Assembly (NCBI GenBank): GCA_017478855.1
Contig: JAFVCX010000131.1
Span: 1 to 46,944 of the forward strand
Length of the DNA: 46,944 nucleotides
Direction of reading: 5' to 3'
From: Muribaculaceae bacterium
GTDB lineage: Bacteria > Bacteroidota > Bacteroidia > Bacteroidales > Muribaculaceae
In this document: positions 16,526-25,601 of the stretch, piece by piece
Layout: the number at the start of each line of letters is the position of its first letter
How positions within the stretch are numbered: the first letter of the stretch is position 1
Notes under the pieces: generated by a model
Databases searched by the model: none
What the model was told of the DNA's origin: nothing
The model's input: the letters and a program-made list of their open reading frames with translations, nothing else
Translations under genes and position numbers: made by a program

Positions 16526-17569
16526 ATGATTCGACCCATCATAAATGAGGAAATCATCAATCGCTTGCGAGCCCTTTTGAACGGAGCCAAACAAGTGGTG
16601 ATTACTTGTCATCTTTCGCCCGATGGCGATGCGGTGGGTTCTTCGTTGGCCTTGTGCCACATTCTGCGCAGGCTGGGCAAAGACGCTTCGGTGGTTACGC
16701 CCGATATGGTGCCGCGCGCATTGCAATTTTTGCCCGGCATGCGCGACATCACAGTCTATACCCAACAAGAGGCTCGCGCCAAGCGACTCATAGACGATGC
16801 GCAACTGATATTCTGTTTGGATTTCAATACCTTGCGTCGCATCGACAAAATGGCCGACGCATTCACTGCCTCCGCAGCTACAAAGATTCTGATAGACCAT
16901 CATGAGGATCCTGAAGACATCTTTGATTTGCAGATTTCTTTTCCCGAATTGTCCTCAACGTGCGAACTCCTGTACCGTGTGTTGCTCCAGCTGCACATGC
17001 TCAACCTGATTGACCGTGATGCGGCGCAAGCGCTCTATCTGGGCATGATGACCGATACCGGGAATTTCACCTACGGAAGCGACAATCCCGAAATCTATGA
17101 GATCTTGGCTTCGCTGATGCGCCGCCGTTTTGACAAGCAATGGATCTACAACATGGCCATGAACACCTTCAGTGCCGATTGCCTGCGCTTGCAAGGTTAT
17201 GCCATCGACAAGAAAATGGAACTCCTGCCCGATGTGGGAGGCGCGTTCATTACCCTCACCCGACAGGAACTCAAACAGTACCATTATCGTAAAGGCGACA
17301 CCGAAGGACTGGTCAATAAGCCTCTTGCCATACCGGGAGTGGATTGGGTAATCTTCATGCGAGAAGATGCCGATTACATCAAGGTGTCGTGCCGAAGTCA
17401 GGGCAACTTCTCGGTCAACGAACTTTGTAATAAGTATTTTCATGGTGGCGGTCATCTGAATGCCGCTGGCGGCGAATATCACGGCTCGATGGAGGAGGCT
17501 GTGGCTTCGGTTCTTGAAATAGCAAATGAAATCAAAAATAACCCAGAACTATTTATAATAACAAAATGA
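16526..17569 (+). CDS. DHH/DHHA1 family phosphoesterase, NrnA-like
   Basis: A 347-residue cytoplasmic phosphoesterase. The DHH domain shows the metal-binding motifs SPDGDAVGSS (33-35), CLDFN (Asp99), IDHHEDPED (Asp124-His126) and MMTDTGNF; the C-terminal DHHA1 domain has GGGHLNAAGG. This is the layout of NrnA, which degrades nanoRNA and converts pAp to AMP; in some species the same fold hydrolyses cyclic dinucleotides. With no PAS or GGDEF-like domain and no membrane segment, the NrnA type is more likely than GdpP. It overlaps the next gene by four bases (ATGA). Confidence 0.92.
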   Translation: MIRPIINEEIINRLRALLNGAKQVVITCHLSPDGDAVGSSLALCHILRRLGKDASVVTPDMVPRALQFLPGMRDITVYTQQEARAKRLIDDAQLIFCLDFNTLRRIDKMADAFTASAATKILIDHHEDPEDIFDLQISFPELSSTCELLYRVLLQLHMLNLIDRDAAQALYLGMMTDTGNFTYGSDNPEIYEILASLMRRRFDKQWIYNMAMNTFSADCLRLQGYAIDKKMELLPDVGGAFITLTRQELKQYHYRKGDTEGLVNKPLAIPGVDWVIFMREDADYIKVSCRSQGNFSVNELCNKYFHGGGHLNAAGGEYHGSMEEAVASVLEIANEIKNNPELFIITK

Positions 17570-18144
17570 ATAAAATAGCAATACGAAATTTGTTTTTACT
17601 GGCCATCTCGCTGGTGCTTTTTGTGGCGTGTGACGACGATGAGAGCTACAGCGACCGCCTGAATATAGAGCAGAAGGCAACGAATGCTTTTTTGGCTACC
17701 CAGCGTGTCGAAATGGATGTGCCAGCCGACAGCGTGTTTCTCACCGGCTACGATGCCCCATACTATCGCATTGACCCCGATGGCAACGTATATATGCAGG
17801 TGCTTGATGCGGGTGATCGGGCGAGCGATAAGCCTCGCGACAATCAGACCATTTATTTCCGCTTTACACGCTACAACCTCATTTCGTGGCAGGCCAACAA
17901 GGCATTCTCGGTATATCAAACCAATGAGGCCGACATGAGTGCCCAACCCACGTTCTTCCAATATAAGAACTTCACGTTGCCCACCTCGTCGCAATGGGGC
18001 TATGGACTTCAGTTGCCCATGACCTTCTTGGGCGCGGAGTGTGAGGTGAACTTGGTGATTAAGTCGCAATATGGCATGACCGATGAAATTTCTTACGTTC
18101 AACCATATCTGTTCCATGTGCGCTATTTCCACAGCCAAATATAG
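17566..18144 (+). CDS. DUF4827 domain lipoprotein
   Basis: A 192-residue predicted lipoprotein. The signal peptide MNKIAIRNLFLLAISLVLFVAC ends at Cys22 and is followed by DDDESYSD; an acidic +2 region is common for Bacteroidota lipoproteins. The body contains DGNVYMQVLDAGDRA and a SSQWGYGLQLP segment, resembling the DUF4827 family, with an FKBP-like fold suspected by some databases. I see no catalytic motif. Translation is coupled to the DHH phosphoesterase (four-base overlap), and glmM follows 27 bases later. It ends in TAG, the only gene here whose natural stop I found to be TAG. Confidence 0.8.
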   Translation: MNKIAIRNLFLLAISLVLFVACDDDESYSDRLNIEQKATNAFLATQRVEMDVPADSVFLTGYDAPYYRIDPDGNVYMQVLDAGDRASDKPRDNQTIYFRFTRYNLISWQANKAFSVYQTNEADMSAQPTFFQYKNFTLPTSSQWGYGLQLPMTFLGAECEVNLVIKSQYGMTDEISYVQPYLFHVRYFHSQI

Positions 18145-18171
18145 GAAATATTAGACTAAATTAATACTGAT

Positions 18172-19557
18172 ATGTCACTTATCAAATCAATCTCAGGCAT
18201 TCGAGGCACGATAGGCGGCCCCGTGGGCGAAGGGCTCACGCCGCTCGATATCGTGAAATTCACCTCGGCCTATGCAACCTTTATTAGAAGAGAATCGCAA
18301 AAGAAAAGCAATGTGATTGTGGTGGGGCGCGATGCCCGCCTTTCGGGGCGCATGGTGCTCAACATGGTGGTGGGAACTCTCACCGGCATGGGCTTTGATG
18401 TGGTTAACATAGGGTTGGCCACCACACCCACAACCGAACTCGCCGTGGTGGGCGAGGATGCCTGCGGAGGCATCATCATCACGGCTTCTCATAATCCTAA
18501 ACAATGGAATGCGCTCAAGCTCCTTAATGAGCGAGGCGAGTTTCTTACTGACGCGCAGGGAAAAGAAGTGCTGCGCATCGCCGAGGCCGAAGACTTCGAC
18601 TATGCCGATGTGGAGCATTTGGGCCGCGAGCAAAAGAACTACACTTATCTGCGCCGCCACATCGATGCGGTGTTGGCTCTGCCGCTGGTGGATGTGGAGG
18701 CCATTCGTCGAGCCGATTTCACTGTCGCGGTCGACGCTGTGAACTCGGTGGGAGGTGTGGCAATACCCAAATTGCTTGAAGCACTAGGAGTGAAGCAAAT
18801 CGAGAAACTGTATTGTGACCCCACGGGCAACTTTGGCCACACGCCAGAACCCATTCCTGAAAACCTCACGGGAATCAGCCGGTTCATGAAGCAAGGCAAG
18901 GCCGATGTGGGCTTTGTGGTCGATCCCGATGTGGACCGCTTGGCCATCGTGATGGAAAACGGTGAGTTTTTCGTCGAAGAATACACACTGGTGGCTGTGG
19001 CCGACTATGTGCTGAACCACACGCCGGGAGCCACGGTGAGCAACCTGTCGTCGTCGCGTGCCTTGCGCGATGTGACTGAAGCTCACGGCTGCTCTTACAC
19101 GGCTGCTGCGGTGGGCGAAGTGAATGTCACCACCGAGATGCGCCGCACGGGTGCTGTGATAGGTGGTGAAGGAAATGGAGGGGTCATTTATCCCGAACTG
19201 CATTATGGACGTGACGCTCTGGTGGGTGTGGCTCTGTTCCTGTCGCTGCTGGCCCGCAGCGGCAAGAAAGTGAGTGAGCTAAAAGCCACTTATCCGCAAT
19301 ACAGCATCGCGAAAACCAAATTGGAGCTGAATCCCAGCATGGATGTGGATGCCATCTTGAAGGCTGTGGAAAAGCATTACGCCAACGAGCGCCTTACCAC
19401 TATCGATGGCGTGAAAATTGATTTTGACGACTCGTGGGTGCATTTGCGCAAAAGCAACACCGAGCCCATCATTCGCATTTATAGCGAGGCTCACACCATG
19501 CAACGTGCTGAGGAATTGGGCGAAGAAGTAAAGAAAATAGTGCTGAGTCTTTGTTAA
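18172..19557 (+). CDS. glmM: Phosphoglucosamine mutase
   Basis: An alpha-D-phosphohexomutase that converts glucosamine-6-phosphate to glucosamine-1-phosphate on the way to UDP-GlcNAc. In the 461-residue protein the active-site loop is TASHNPKQWN (phosphoserine Ser106), the metal loop is VDPDVDRLA (near 255), the sugar loop is GGEGNGGVI, and the phosphate-binding loop is RKSNTEPIIRIYSEA. The N-terminal SGIRGTIG is typical. The sequence is compatible with GlmM, and a phosphomannomutase/phosphoglucomutase activity cannot be ruled out from sequence. A strong terminator follows. Confidence 0.9.
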   Translation: MSLIKSISGIRGTIGGPVGEGLTPLDIVKFTSAYATFIRRESQKKSNVIVVGRDARLSGRMVLNMVVGTLTGMGFDVVNIGLATTPTTELAVVGEDACGGIIITASHNPKQWNALKLLNERGEFLTDAQGKEVLRIAEAEDFDYADVEHLGREQKNYTYLRRHIDAVLALPLVDVEAIRRADFTVAVDAVNSVGGVAIPKLLEALGVKQIEKLYCDPTGNFGHTPEPIPENLTGISRFMKQGKADVGFVVDPDVDRLAIVMENGEFFVEEYTLVAVADYVLNHTPGATVSNLSSSRALRDVTEAHGCSYTAAAVGEVNVTTEMRRTGAVIGGEGNGGVIYPELHYGRDALVGVALFLSLLARSGKKVSELKATYPQYSIAKTKLELNPSMDVDAILKAVEKHYANERLTTIDGVKIDFDDSWVHLRKSNTEPIIRIYSEAHTMQRAEELGEEVKKIVLSLC

Positions 19558-19585
19558 GTCAATTATTCACACTTTTTCGTCAGAA

Positions 19586-19615
19586 AACAGTGGGCAGTTT
19601 TGCTCACTGTTTTTT
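19586..19615 (+). terminator. Intrinsic terminator after glmM
   Basis: An 11-base stem AACAGTGGGCA (19586-19596) / TGCTCACTGTT (19601-19611) with one G-T pair and a 4-base loop, followed by further T. It lies 28 bases after the glmM stop. Confidence 0.9.
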
Positions 19616-19749
19616 ATGTGCAGATAAAGGTGTGCGAAAACCACCGGCTTACCCCAAAAGAAGCATGCCACCATTGCCTCTCCACTCAAGCCTCCAAAGG
19701 GTTTTAACATTTCTAACTTAAAATTTATTTATTTAACTTGCATTTGGCA

Positions 19750-19778
19750 TTTGCTTTCAGCGGAATATAATAATTTTG
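19750..19778 (+). promoter_or_regulatory. Probable promoter of the bat operon
   Basis: TAATTTTG at 19771-19778 is a good -7 element, 59 bases before the moxR start. TTTG at 19750-19753 gives a spacer of 17 bases, slightly short; another TTTG at 19743-19746 would give 24. The remainder of 19616-19837 is AT-rich with no other feature that I can name. Confidence 0.55.
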
Positions 19779-19837
19779 CATTGAAAAGTGTCAGGCTGAA
19801 AAAGCGTGGCAATAAAATGACTTATTAAGAATCAAAT

Positions 19838-20833
19838 ATGGCAGAAACTGTTAATATTCGAGAGCTTAACGACCTGATTGCGAGCAAAAGTAACTTTGTG
19901 AACATGATTAAGCAAGGAATGGACACCACCATTGTGGGCCAGAAGCACCTTGTGGACTCTTTGCTCATCGCTTTGCTTGCCAATGGGCACATCTTGCTCG
20001 AAGGCGTGCCGGGCCTTGCCAAGACATTGGCGATTAAAACGCTGGCCAACCTGATTGATGCGCGCTTCAGTCGCATTCAGTTCACCCCCGATCTCTTGCC
20101 GGCCGATGTGGTGGGCACAATGGTTTACAGCATTCAGAAAGAACGCTTTGAGGCAAAAAAAGGCCCCGTGTTTGCCAACTTTGTGCTGGCCGATGAAATT
20201 AACCGTGCGCCGGCAAAAGTGCAGAGTGCTCTGCTTGAGGCGATGCAAGAGCGGCAAGTCACCATCGGAGAGCAAACCTTCAAACTCGACGACCCGTTCC
20301 TTGTGCTGGCCACTCAAAACCCCATTGAGCAAGAAGGAACCTATCCGCTGCCCGAGGCGCAGGTAGACCGCTTCTTGATGAAGGTGGTGATTGGTTACCC
20401 AAGCAAGACCGAGGAAACGCAAATCATCAAGATGAACATCGCGCCCGAACCCGTGAATGTGATGCCTCTTGTTACTCCTGCCGATATTATCGACACGCGT
20501 AAAGTGGTGCAACAAATCTACATTGACGAGAAGATTGAGCGTTATATCGTTGATATTGTGTTTGCCACACGCTTTCCCGGTGATTATGGCTTGAACGACA
20601 TGAAAGGCATGTTGTCGTTTGGATCGTCGCCCCGCGCCAGCATCAGCATGGCGTTGGTGGCGCGCGCCTATGCTTTCATCAAGGGTAGAGGATATGTGAT
20701 ACCAGAAGATGTGCGTGCCATCTGCCATGATGTGATGCGCCATCGCTTGGGCTTGAGCTATGAGGCTGAGGCCAACAACATCACGGCCGACGAAATTATC
20801 AGTAGTATCCTCGACAAAATCGCGGTGCCCTGA
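19838..20833 (+). CDS. MoxR-family AAA+ ATPase
   Basis: A 331-residue MoxR ATPase: Walker A GVPGLAKT, Walker B VLADEINRAPAKVQ, sensor 1 ATQNPIEQEGTYPLPEAQVDRF, and a C-terminal lid with SFGSSPRASISMALVARAYA. MoxR proteins work as chaperone-like partners of VWA-domain proteins, which matches the genes downstream (DUF58, batA, batB). It is the first gene of the bat cluster, which in Bacteroides fragilis was described as an aerotolerance operon. A 38-base gap separates it from the DUF58 gene. Confidence 0.95.
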   Translation: MAETVNIRELNDLIASKSNFVNMIKQGMDTTIVGQKHLVDSLLIALLANGHILLEGVPGLAKTLAIKTLANLIDARFSRIQFTPDLLPADVVGTMVYSIQKERFEAKKGPVFANFVLADEINRAPAKVQSALLEAMQERQVTIGEQTFKLDDPFLVLATQNPIEQEGTYPLPEAQVDRFLMKVVIGYPSKTEETQIIKMNIAPEPVNVMPLVTPADIIDTRKVVQQIYIDEKIERYIVDIVFATRFPGDYGLNDMKGMLSFGSSPRASISMALVARAYAFIKGRGYVIPEDVRAICHDVMRHRLGLSYEAEANNITADEIISSILDKIAVP

Positions 20834-20871
20834 TGAAATGCCAAATGCAGATACTCAGATAAATTTCCTCA

Positions 20872-21741
20872 ATGGAACGCAGCGAACTTCTTAAAAAAGT
20901 AAGAAAGATTGAGATCAAGACTAAGGGCTTGTCGCAAAACATTTTTGCCGGTGAGTAACACTCGGCATTTAAGGGGCGTGGCATGACCTTTAGCGAGGTG
21001 CGTGAGTATCAGTATGGTGATGACGTGCGCGACATCGATTGGAATGTGACCGCACGCTCTAACAAACCTTATGTGAAGGTTTATGAGGAAGAAAGAGAGC
21101 TCACCGTGATGCTGCTGGTGGACGTGAGCCAAAGCGGAGCTTTTGGCGCTGTGGGCGACGTGAAGCGCGAGGTCATGGCCGAAGTGGCGGCAACCCTTGC
21201 GTTTTCGGCCATACAGAACAACGACAAGGTGGGTGTGATATTCTTTACTGATCGTGTGGAAAAATTCATTCCGCCCAAGAAAGGGCGCAAACACATCTTG
21301 CTGGTCATTCGCGAACTCCTCGATTTCTCTCCCGAAGGAAGCGGCACCGACATCAACCATGCGCTTGAATACATGACGAGCGCTTTGAAAAAACGCTGCA
21401 CCACTTTCTTGGTGAGCGATTTTATAGACAGCCACAACTATGAGAAAGCGATGTCGATAGCCAACCACAAGCACGACCTGATGGCTATTCAAGTCTACGA
21501 CAAGCGGGAAGCGCAAATGCCCAATGTGGGGTTGGTTCCTATGCTTGATGCTGAGCGGGGCGGCGTACGATGGATAGATACCTCCAGCAAACGGGTGCGT
21601 CAAGCCTATGGCCGCTGGTGGTATGAGCGTCAGCAGGCGTTGCACGAAACGGTGCAGCGGTGCCGCGTGGACTTGGTGTCGACGGCCACCGACGAAGATT
21701 TTGTGAAGTCGCTCATGGCTTTGTTTAAGCAACGTGGCTAA
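20872..21741 (+). pseudogene. DUF58 (VWA-like) protein of the bat operon, interrupted by one in-frame TAA
   Basis: From ATG 20872 the frame reads MERSELLKKVRKIEIKTKGL, then SQNIFAGE, a TAA at 20956-20958 (codon 29), then HSAFKGRGMTFSEVREYQYG and on without interruption to 21741. Family members normally have a tyrosine at the stop (AGxYHSAFKGRGM), so TAT or TAC has become TAA. Without the stop the protein would have 289 residues, a normal length. The downstream part from ATG 20983 (252 residues) keeps the DUF58 core (YGDDVRDIDWN) and the VWA segment VMLLVDVSQS. If it reinitiates at 20983 it loses only the first 37 residues. It lies between moxR and the bat genes. Confidence 0.85.
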
Positions 21742-21751
21742 TGTGAATTCC

Positions 21752-22732
21752 ATGAAGGATAATATGGCAAACAAACAACATAATCGTTTTCTGCTTACTT
21801 TGCTGTGTGCAATGGTTCTGCTCGCCGCCACGGCGCAAAAGGCCACCATCACAGCAAAGCTCGATTCCACGCTCTTGCTTATGGGGCACACAACGGCTTT
21901 GCACCTGCAAGTGGTTCAGAACGCGAGTTCTCAAGGCGTGTTGCCCGTTGAGCGTCAAGACACCCTCAACGCTGCGGTTGAGATTGCCGAGAAAATGCGC
22001 CCCGACACAATAGATTTGGGTAATGGCCGCATTCAAATCAGCCGCGACCTGATTCTTCAATCATTCGATTCGGGCTTGTACGCCTTGCCTCCCATATTAT
22101 ATGTGATTGACGGTGAAACGATTCAAAGCAAATCCCTTGCATTGAAAGTCGTTCCGGTAAAGGTCGATACCACGCAAGACATCGTGGGGCTAAAGGAAAT
22201 AGAAGTGGTGCCGTTCAATCTGCTGGACTGGCTGCCCGATTTCATTACCGACTATTGGTGGTGTTGGTTGCTTTTGCTCATAATCTGTGCGGCCGCTTTG
22301 TACTATTATCACAGATGGTATAAAAAAGGAAAGAATCCTTTGCGACCCGAGAAAAAACGCTTACCGCCCTACGAAGAGGCTATGCTCAATCTTGAGGCCT
22401 TGAAAAATCGTCAGTTGTGGCAAAATGGGCAAGAAAAGGAATATTTCACCGGCTTGACCGATATCCTGCGTGTTTACATTGACCGTCGTTTTGCCGTGAA
22501 CGCGGTGGAAATGACCAGTACGCAGATTGTTGAAACACTCAAGCAAAATGGTGAAACAAAGGCGGTGAACGAGCAGCTGAGCATGATTTTAGAGATGGCC
22601 GACATCGTGAAGTTTGCGGCTGTACGTCCGTTGGCCGACGATAACGAGCTGGCCTATCGCCGAGCCGTGAATTTTGTGGAACAGACGCGCCCCACCGACC
22701 CGTCGCAAGAAAAAGAGGAGGAAAAGCGATGA
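21752..22732 (+). CDS. Bat-operon membrane accessory protein (DUF4381-like)
   Basis: A 326-residue protein with a signal peptide (about residues 1-29 ending ATAQ), an extracytoplasmic beta-rich domain (30-165), one membrane helix (about 169-187, WWCWLLLLIICAAALYY) and a cytoplasmic helical tail that is basic and then acidic (ends EKEEEKR). This position and topology match the BatD-like/DUF4381 accessory proteins between DUF58 and the first VWA gene in Bacteroidota bat operons. I chose ATG 21752; GTG codons upstream overlap DUF58 and ATG 21764 is possible. It overlaps batA by four bases. No catalytic motif. Confidence 0.75.
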   Translation: MKDNMANKQHNRFLLTLLCAMVLLAATAQKATITAKLDSTLLLMGHTTALHLQVVQNASSQGVLPVERQDTLNAAVEIAEKMRPDTIDLGNGRIQISRDLILQSFDSGLYALPPILYVIDGETIQSKSLALKVVPVKVDTTQDIVGLKEIEVVPFNLLDWLPDFITDYWWCWLLLLIICAAALYYYHRWYKKGKNPLRPEKKRLPPYEEAMLNLEALKNRQLWQNGQEKEYFTGLTDILRVYIDRRFAVNAVEMTSTQIVETLKQNGETKAVNEQLSMILEMADIVKFAAVRPLADDNELAYRRAVNFVEQTRPTDPSQEKEEEKR

Positions 22733-23721
22733 GGAGTTTAATGCATCCCGGTTGGCTCTGGCTGTTTGTGCTGTTTGTGCCCATCATCGCATGGTACATT
22801 TATAATTTGCGCACACAAGCACCCACTATGCGCATGAGCACCACCGAAGCATTCGACGCTTTGCCCATGAGTTGGCGTTCCGTGTTGCGGCATGTGGTTT
22901 TTGCGATGAAACTGGCTGCGTTAGGATGCTTAATCATCATCTTATGCCGTCCTCAAACGCACAATTCGTGGGAAACGAGCGATGTGGAGGGAACCGACAT
23001 TGTGGTGGCTCTCGATGTGAGCACATCCATGCTGGCCAAAGACTTTAAGCCCGACCGCCTTGACGCGGCAAAAGAAGTGGCCACACAATTTGTTTCGGGC
23101 CGCACTCACGATAATATCGCTCTTGTGCTTTTTGCCGGCGAAAGCTTCACGCAAGTGCCTATGACGATGGACAATACCACGCTCATCAATGCCATAGCGC
23201 AGGTGAACACCAGCTTGCTCGAAGACGGCACGGCCATAGGCGACGGCATTGCCACGGCCATCAATCGCATCAAAGATGGCAAGGCCGTGAGCAAAAGCAT
23301 CATTCTGCTCACCGACGGCTCTAACAACACCGGAGTGGTTGCCCCTCTCACGGCAGCACAGATAGCTCGCCAATATGGCATTAAGATTTACACAATAGGC
23401 GTGGGTAGCAATGGTTCCGCTCCTTATCCAGTGGCCATTGATTATGCCGGCAATGTGCAGTATCAAACGTTGCCCGTGGTAATTGATGAAGCGGCACTTA
23501 AAAAAATAGCCGCAACGACCGGTGGCAAATATTTCCGTGCCACCAACAAAAACGTGCTTGCCCAAGTGTTTAAGGAAATTGATGCTCTTGAGAAAACTCA
23601 CCTCGATGTGCAGCGATTCACTCACACGACCGACAACTATTGGCCGTGGGCATTAGCTTTCGCGCTCTTGCTGTTACTGGCCATTTTGGCCGACTACACA
23701 CTGCTGCGGCACATTCCTTAA
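22729..23721 (+). CDS. batA: VWA-domain membrane protein BatA
   Basis: A 330-residue protein with two N-terminal membrane helices (about 9-25 and 55-73), a von Willebrand A domain exposed to the periplasm, and a C-terminal helix (about 303-323). The metal-dependent adhesion site is intact: DVSTS at 96-100, a threonine in the DGTAIGDGIA segment and an aspartate in LLTDGSNNTG. VWA proteins of this type pair with MoxR ATPases. The start overlaps the preceding gene by four bases and batB follows after 36 bases. Confidence 0.92.
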   Translation: MRSLMHPGWLWLFVLFVPIIAWYIYNLRTQAPTMRMSTTEAFDALPMSWRSVLRHVVFAMKLAALGCLIIILCRPQTHNSWETSDVEGTDIVVALDVSTSMLAKDFKPDRLDAAKEVATQFVSGRTHDNIALVLFAGESFTQVPMTMDNTTLINAIAQVNTSLLEDGTAIGDGIATAINRIKDGKAVSKSIILLTDGSNNTGVVAPLTAAQIARQYGIKIYTIGVGSNGSAPYPVAIDYAGNVQYQTLPVVIDEAALKKIAATTGGKYFRATNKNVLAQVFKEIDALEKTHLDVQRFTHTTDNYWPWALAFALLLLLAILADYTLLRHIP

Positions 23722-23757
23722 ACCGATGAGATCACATGGCTCTTAAAAAAGAAACAA

Positions 23758-24795
23758 ATGTTTAGCTTCGCTTATCCACAATACTTTTACCTGCTGCTGT
23801 TGCTTCCCGCAATAGCGGGCCTCTTCCTTTGGGGGCGCGCAAAAAGAAAACGCAATTTGGAGCAGTTTGGGCGGCAACAGGTGGTGAAAAACCTCATGCC
23901 CGAAGTGTCGCCCTATAAACCGTGGGTAAAACTCACGCTTGAGTTGCTGCTGGTGTTTCTTGCGGTGGTGATTCTGGCGCGTCCACGCGCAGGGGTGGGC
24001 AAGGCCACCGAAAAGGTTCGCGGCATCGAGGTCATGGTTGCCCTCGACGTGTCTAATTCAATGAACGCCAGCAGCACATCCAACCAGCAAGACATCAGCC
24101 GCCTGCAACGCGCAAAGCTTTTGGTACAAAAACTCATCGATAGCTTTGACAACGACAAGGTGGGATTGGTCATTTTTGCCGGTAATGCTTATATGCAGAT
24201 GCCCATGACCAGCGACCTGAGCTCGGCAAAGCTCTTTCTCGACAACATCAACACCGAGATGGCTCCCACGCAGGGAACAGCCATCGGGGCAGCCATCAAC
24301 ATGGCCAAGCACAGCTTCACGCCTCATGCAAAAACGCAAAAAGCCATCATCGTTATTACCGATGGCGAAAACTTTGAAGACGATGCGGCAGGGGCGGCTC
24401 ATCAAGCGCAGAAACAAGGCATTCAAGTGAGTGTGATCGGTGTGGGCAGCGACCACGGAGCTCCCATTCCCATGCCCGATGGCTCTTATTTGACCGACGA
24501 CAATGGCCAGCCGGTAACCTCGTTCCTGAACGAACAAATGGCGCAAGACATTGCTCGAGCCGGAAAAGGCATCTACGTCAATGGCAATGCCAACGATGCT
24601 GTAGAAACGTTGCACGAAGCACTCGACAAGCTGGCCAAGTCTGATTTGGCTCAAATGACCTATACCCAGCACGACGAGCAATTTCCCGTCTTTGCGGCCA
24701 TCGCCTTTGTGTTGCTCATCGCGTTGCTCCTTCTGCTTGAACGCAAAAATCCGTGGCTTGAGAAATACAACTTCTTTACCCGAAATTCACAATGA
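23758..24795 (+). CDS. batB: VWA-domain membrane protein BatB
   Basis: A 345-residue paralogue of the preceding gene with the same plan: helices at about 9-25 and 58-75, a VWA domain with the metal site DVSNS (97-101), a TQGTAIGAA threonine loop and VITDGENFED, then a C-terminal helix (about 309-328). The two VWA proteins probably form a hetero-complex at the inner membrane, with the TPR proteins BatC and BatE. It overlaps batC by four bases (ATGA). Confidence 0.92.
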   Translation: MFSFAYPQYFYLLLLLPAIAGLFLWGRAKRKRNLEQFGRQQVVKNLMPEVSPYKPWVKLTLELLLVFLAVVILARPRAGVGKATEKVRGIEVMVALDVSNSMNASSTSNQQDISRLQRAKLLVQKLIDSFDNDKVGLVIFAGNAYMQMPMTSDLSSAKLFLDNINTEMAPTQGTAIGAAINMAKHSFTPHAKTQKAIIVITDGENFEDDAAGAAHQAQKQGIQVSVIGVGSDHGAPIPMPDGSYLTDDNGQPVTSFLNEQMAQDIARAGKGIYVNGNANDAVETLHEALDKLAKSDLAQMTYTQHDEQFPVFAAIAFVLLIALLLLLERKNPWLEKYNFFTRNSQ

Positions 24796-25574
24796 GAATG
24801 CAACGCATAAAATATGTGCTGATGTGCCTGCTCGTGCTCTTGGCATCCATGCCGGCTCAAGCGGTTGAAAAAAGTGTGAAAAAAGAGCGAAACCACATTC
24901 GTGCCGGCAACGCCTTGTTTCATGCCAAGCGTTATGCCGAGGCCGAGGTGGAATATAACAAGGCATTAGAGGTGGCCCCCACAAGTGAGGCCGCGAAATT
25001 CAATCTTGCCACAGCCCTGCTCATGCAGGGAGGCAACGCCGCGGGCGATGACGAAAAAGATAAGGAGAATAATCCCGTGAATCGCGCCGTGAAACTGCTT
25101 CAAGACTTGTCAGAGCATGCCACTCAAAAATCCATGCGTTCCAAGGCACATTACGATTTGGGCAACATTTCCTATGCCTCGCAGCAGTACCAGCAGGCGG
25201 TAGATTGTTATAAAAAAGCCCTGAGGCTCGACCCCAGCGACGACCAAGCCCGCTACAACTTGCGCATGGCGCAACTCAAGCTGCGCGACCAGCAAAACCA
25301 AAACAAAAATCAAAATCAGGACAAGAATCAAAACAAAGATAAGAATAAAGACCAAGACAAGAACAATCAGGATAAACAGAACCAGCAAGACAAAAAACAG
25401 CAAAATAATCAGGAACAAAACCAGCAACAACAGCAAGGAGGCATGAGCCAGCAAAATGTGGAACAGGTGCTGCAAACCATGCAAAATCAAGAGAATGCCA
25501 CGCAACAGCGAGTGAACATGGAGCAAGCAAAACAGAAACAAAGAGAACGGGCCCGCACCAATCGCCGCTGGTAA
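24792..25574 (+). CDS. batC: TPR protein BatC with Gln/Asn/Lys/Asp-rich tail
   Basis: A 260-residue secreted TPR protein. A signal peptide (about 1-24, ending AQA) is followed by TPR-like repeats: the first has GNALFHAKRYAEAEVEYNKA, the second HYDLGNISYASQQYQQAVDCYKKALRLDP. From about residue 167 the sequence becomes a run of Q, N, K and D (repeats such as NQNKNQNQDKNQNKDK), about 75 residues with no folded domain. This low-complexity tail is common in BatC, but its length varies. It overlaps batB by four bases and lies 27 bases before batD. Confidence 0.9.
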   Translation: MRMQRIKYVLMCLLVLLASMPAQAVEKSVKKERNHIRAGNALFHAKRYAEAEVEYNKALEVAPTSEAAKFNLATALLMQGGNAAGDDEKDKENNPVNRAVKLLQDLSEHATQKSMRSKAHYDLGNISYASQQYQQAVDCYKKALRLDPSDDQARYNLRMAQLKLRDQQNQNKNQNQDKNQNKDKNKDQDKNNQDKQNQQDKKQQNNQEQNQQQQQGGMSQQNVEQVLQTMQNQENATQQRVNMEQAKQKQRERARTNRRW

Positions 25575-25601
25575 TGCCAACTATGTGACAGTCACAGAAC
25601 A

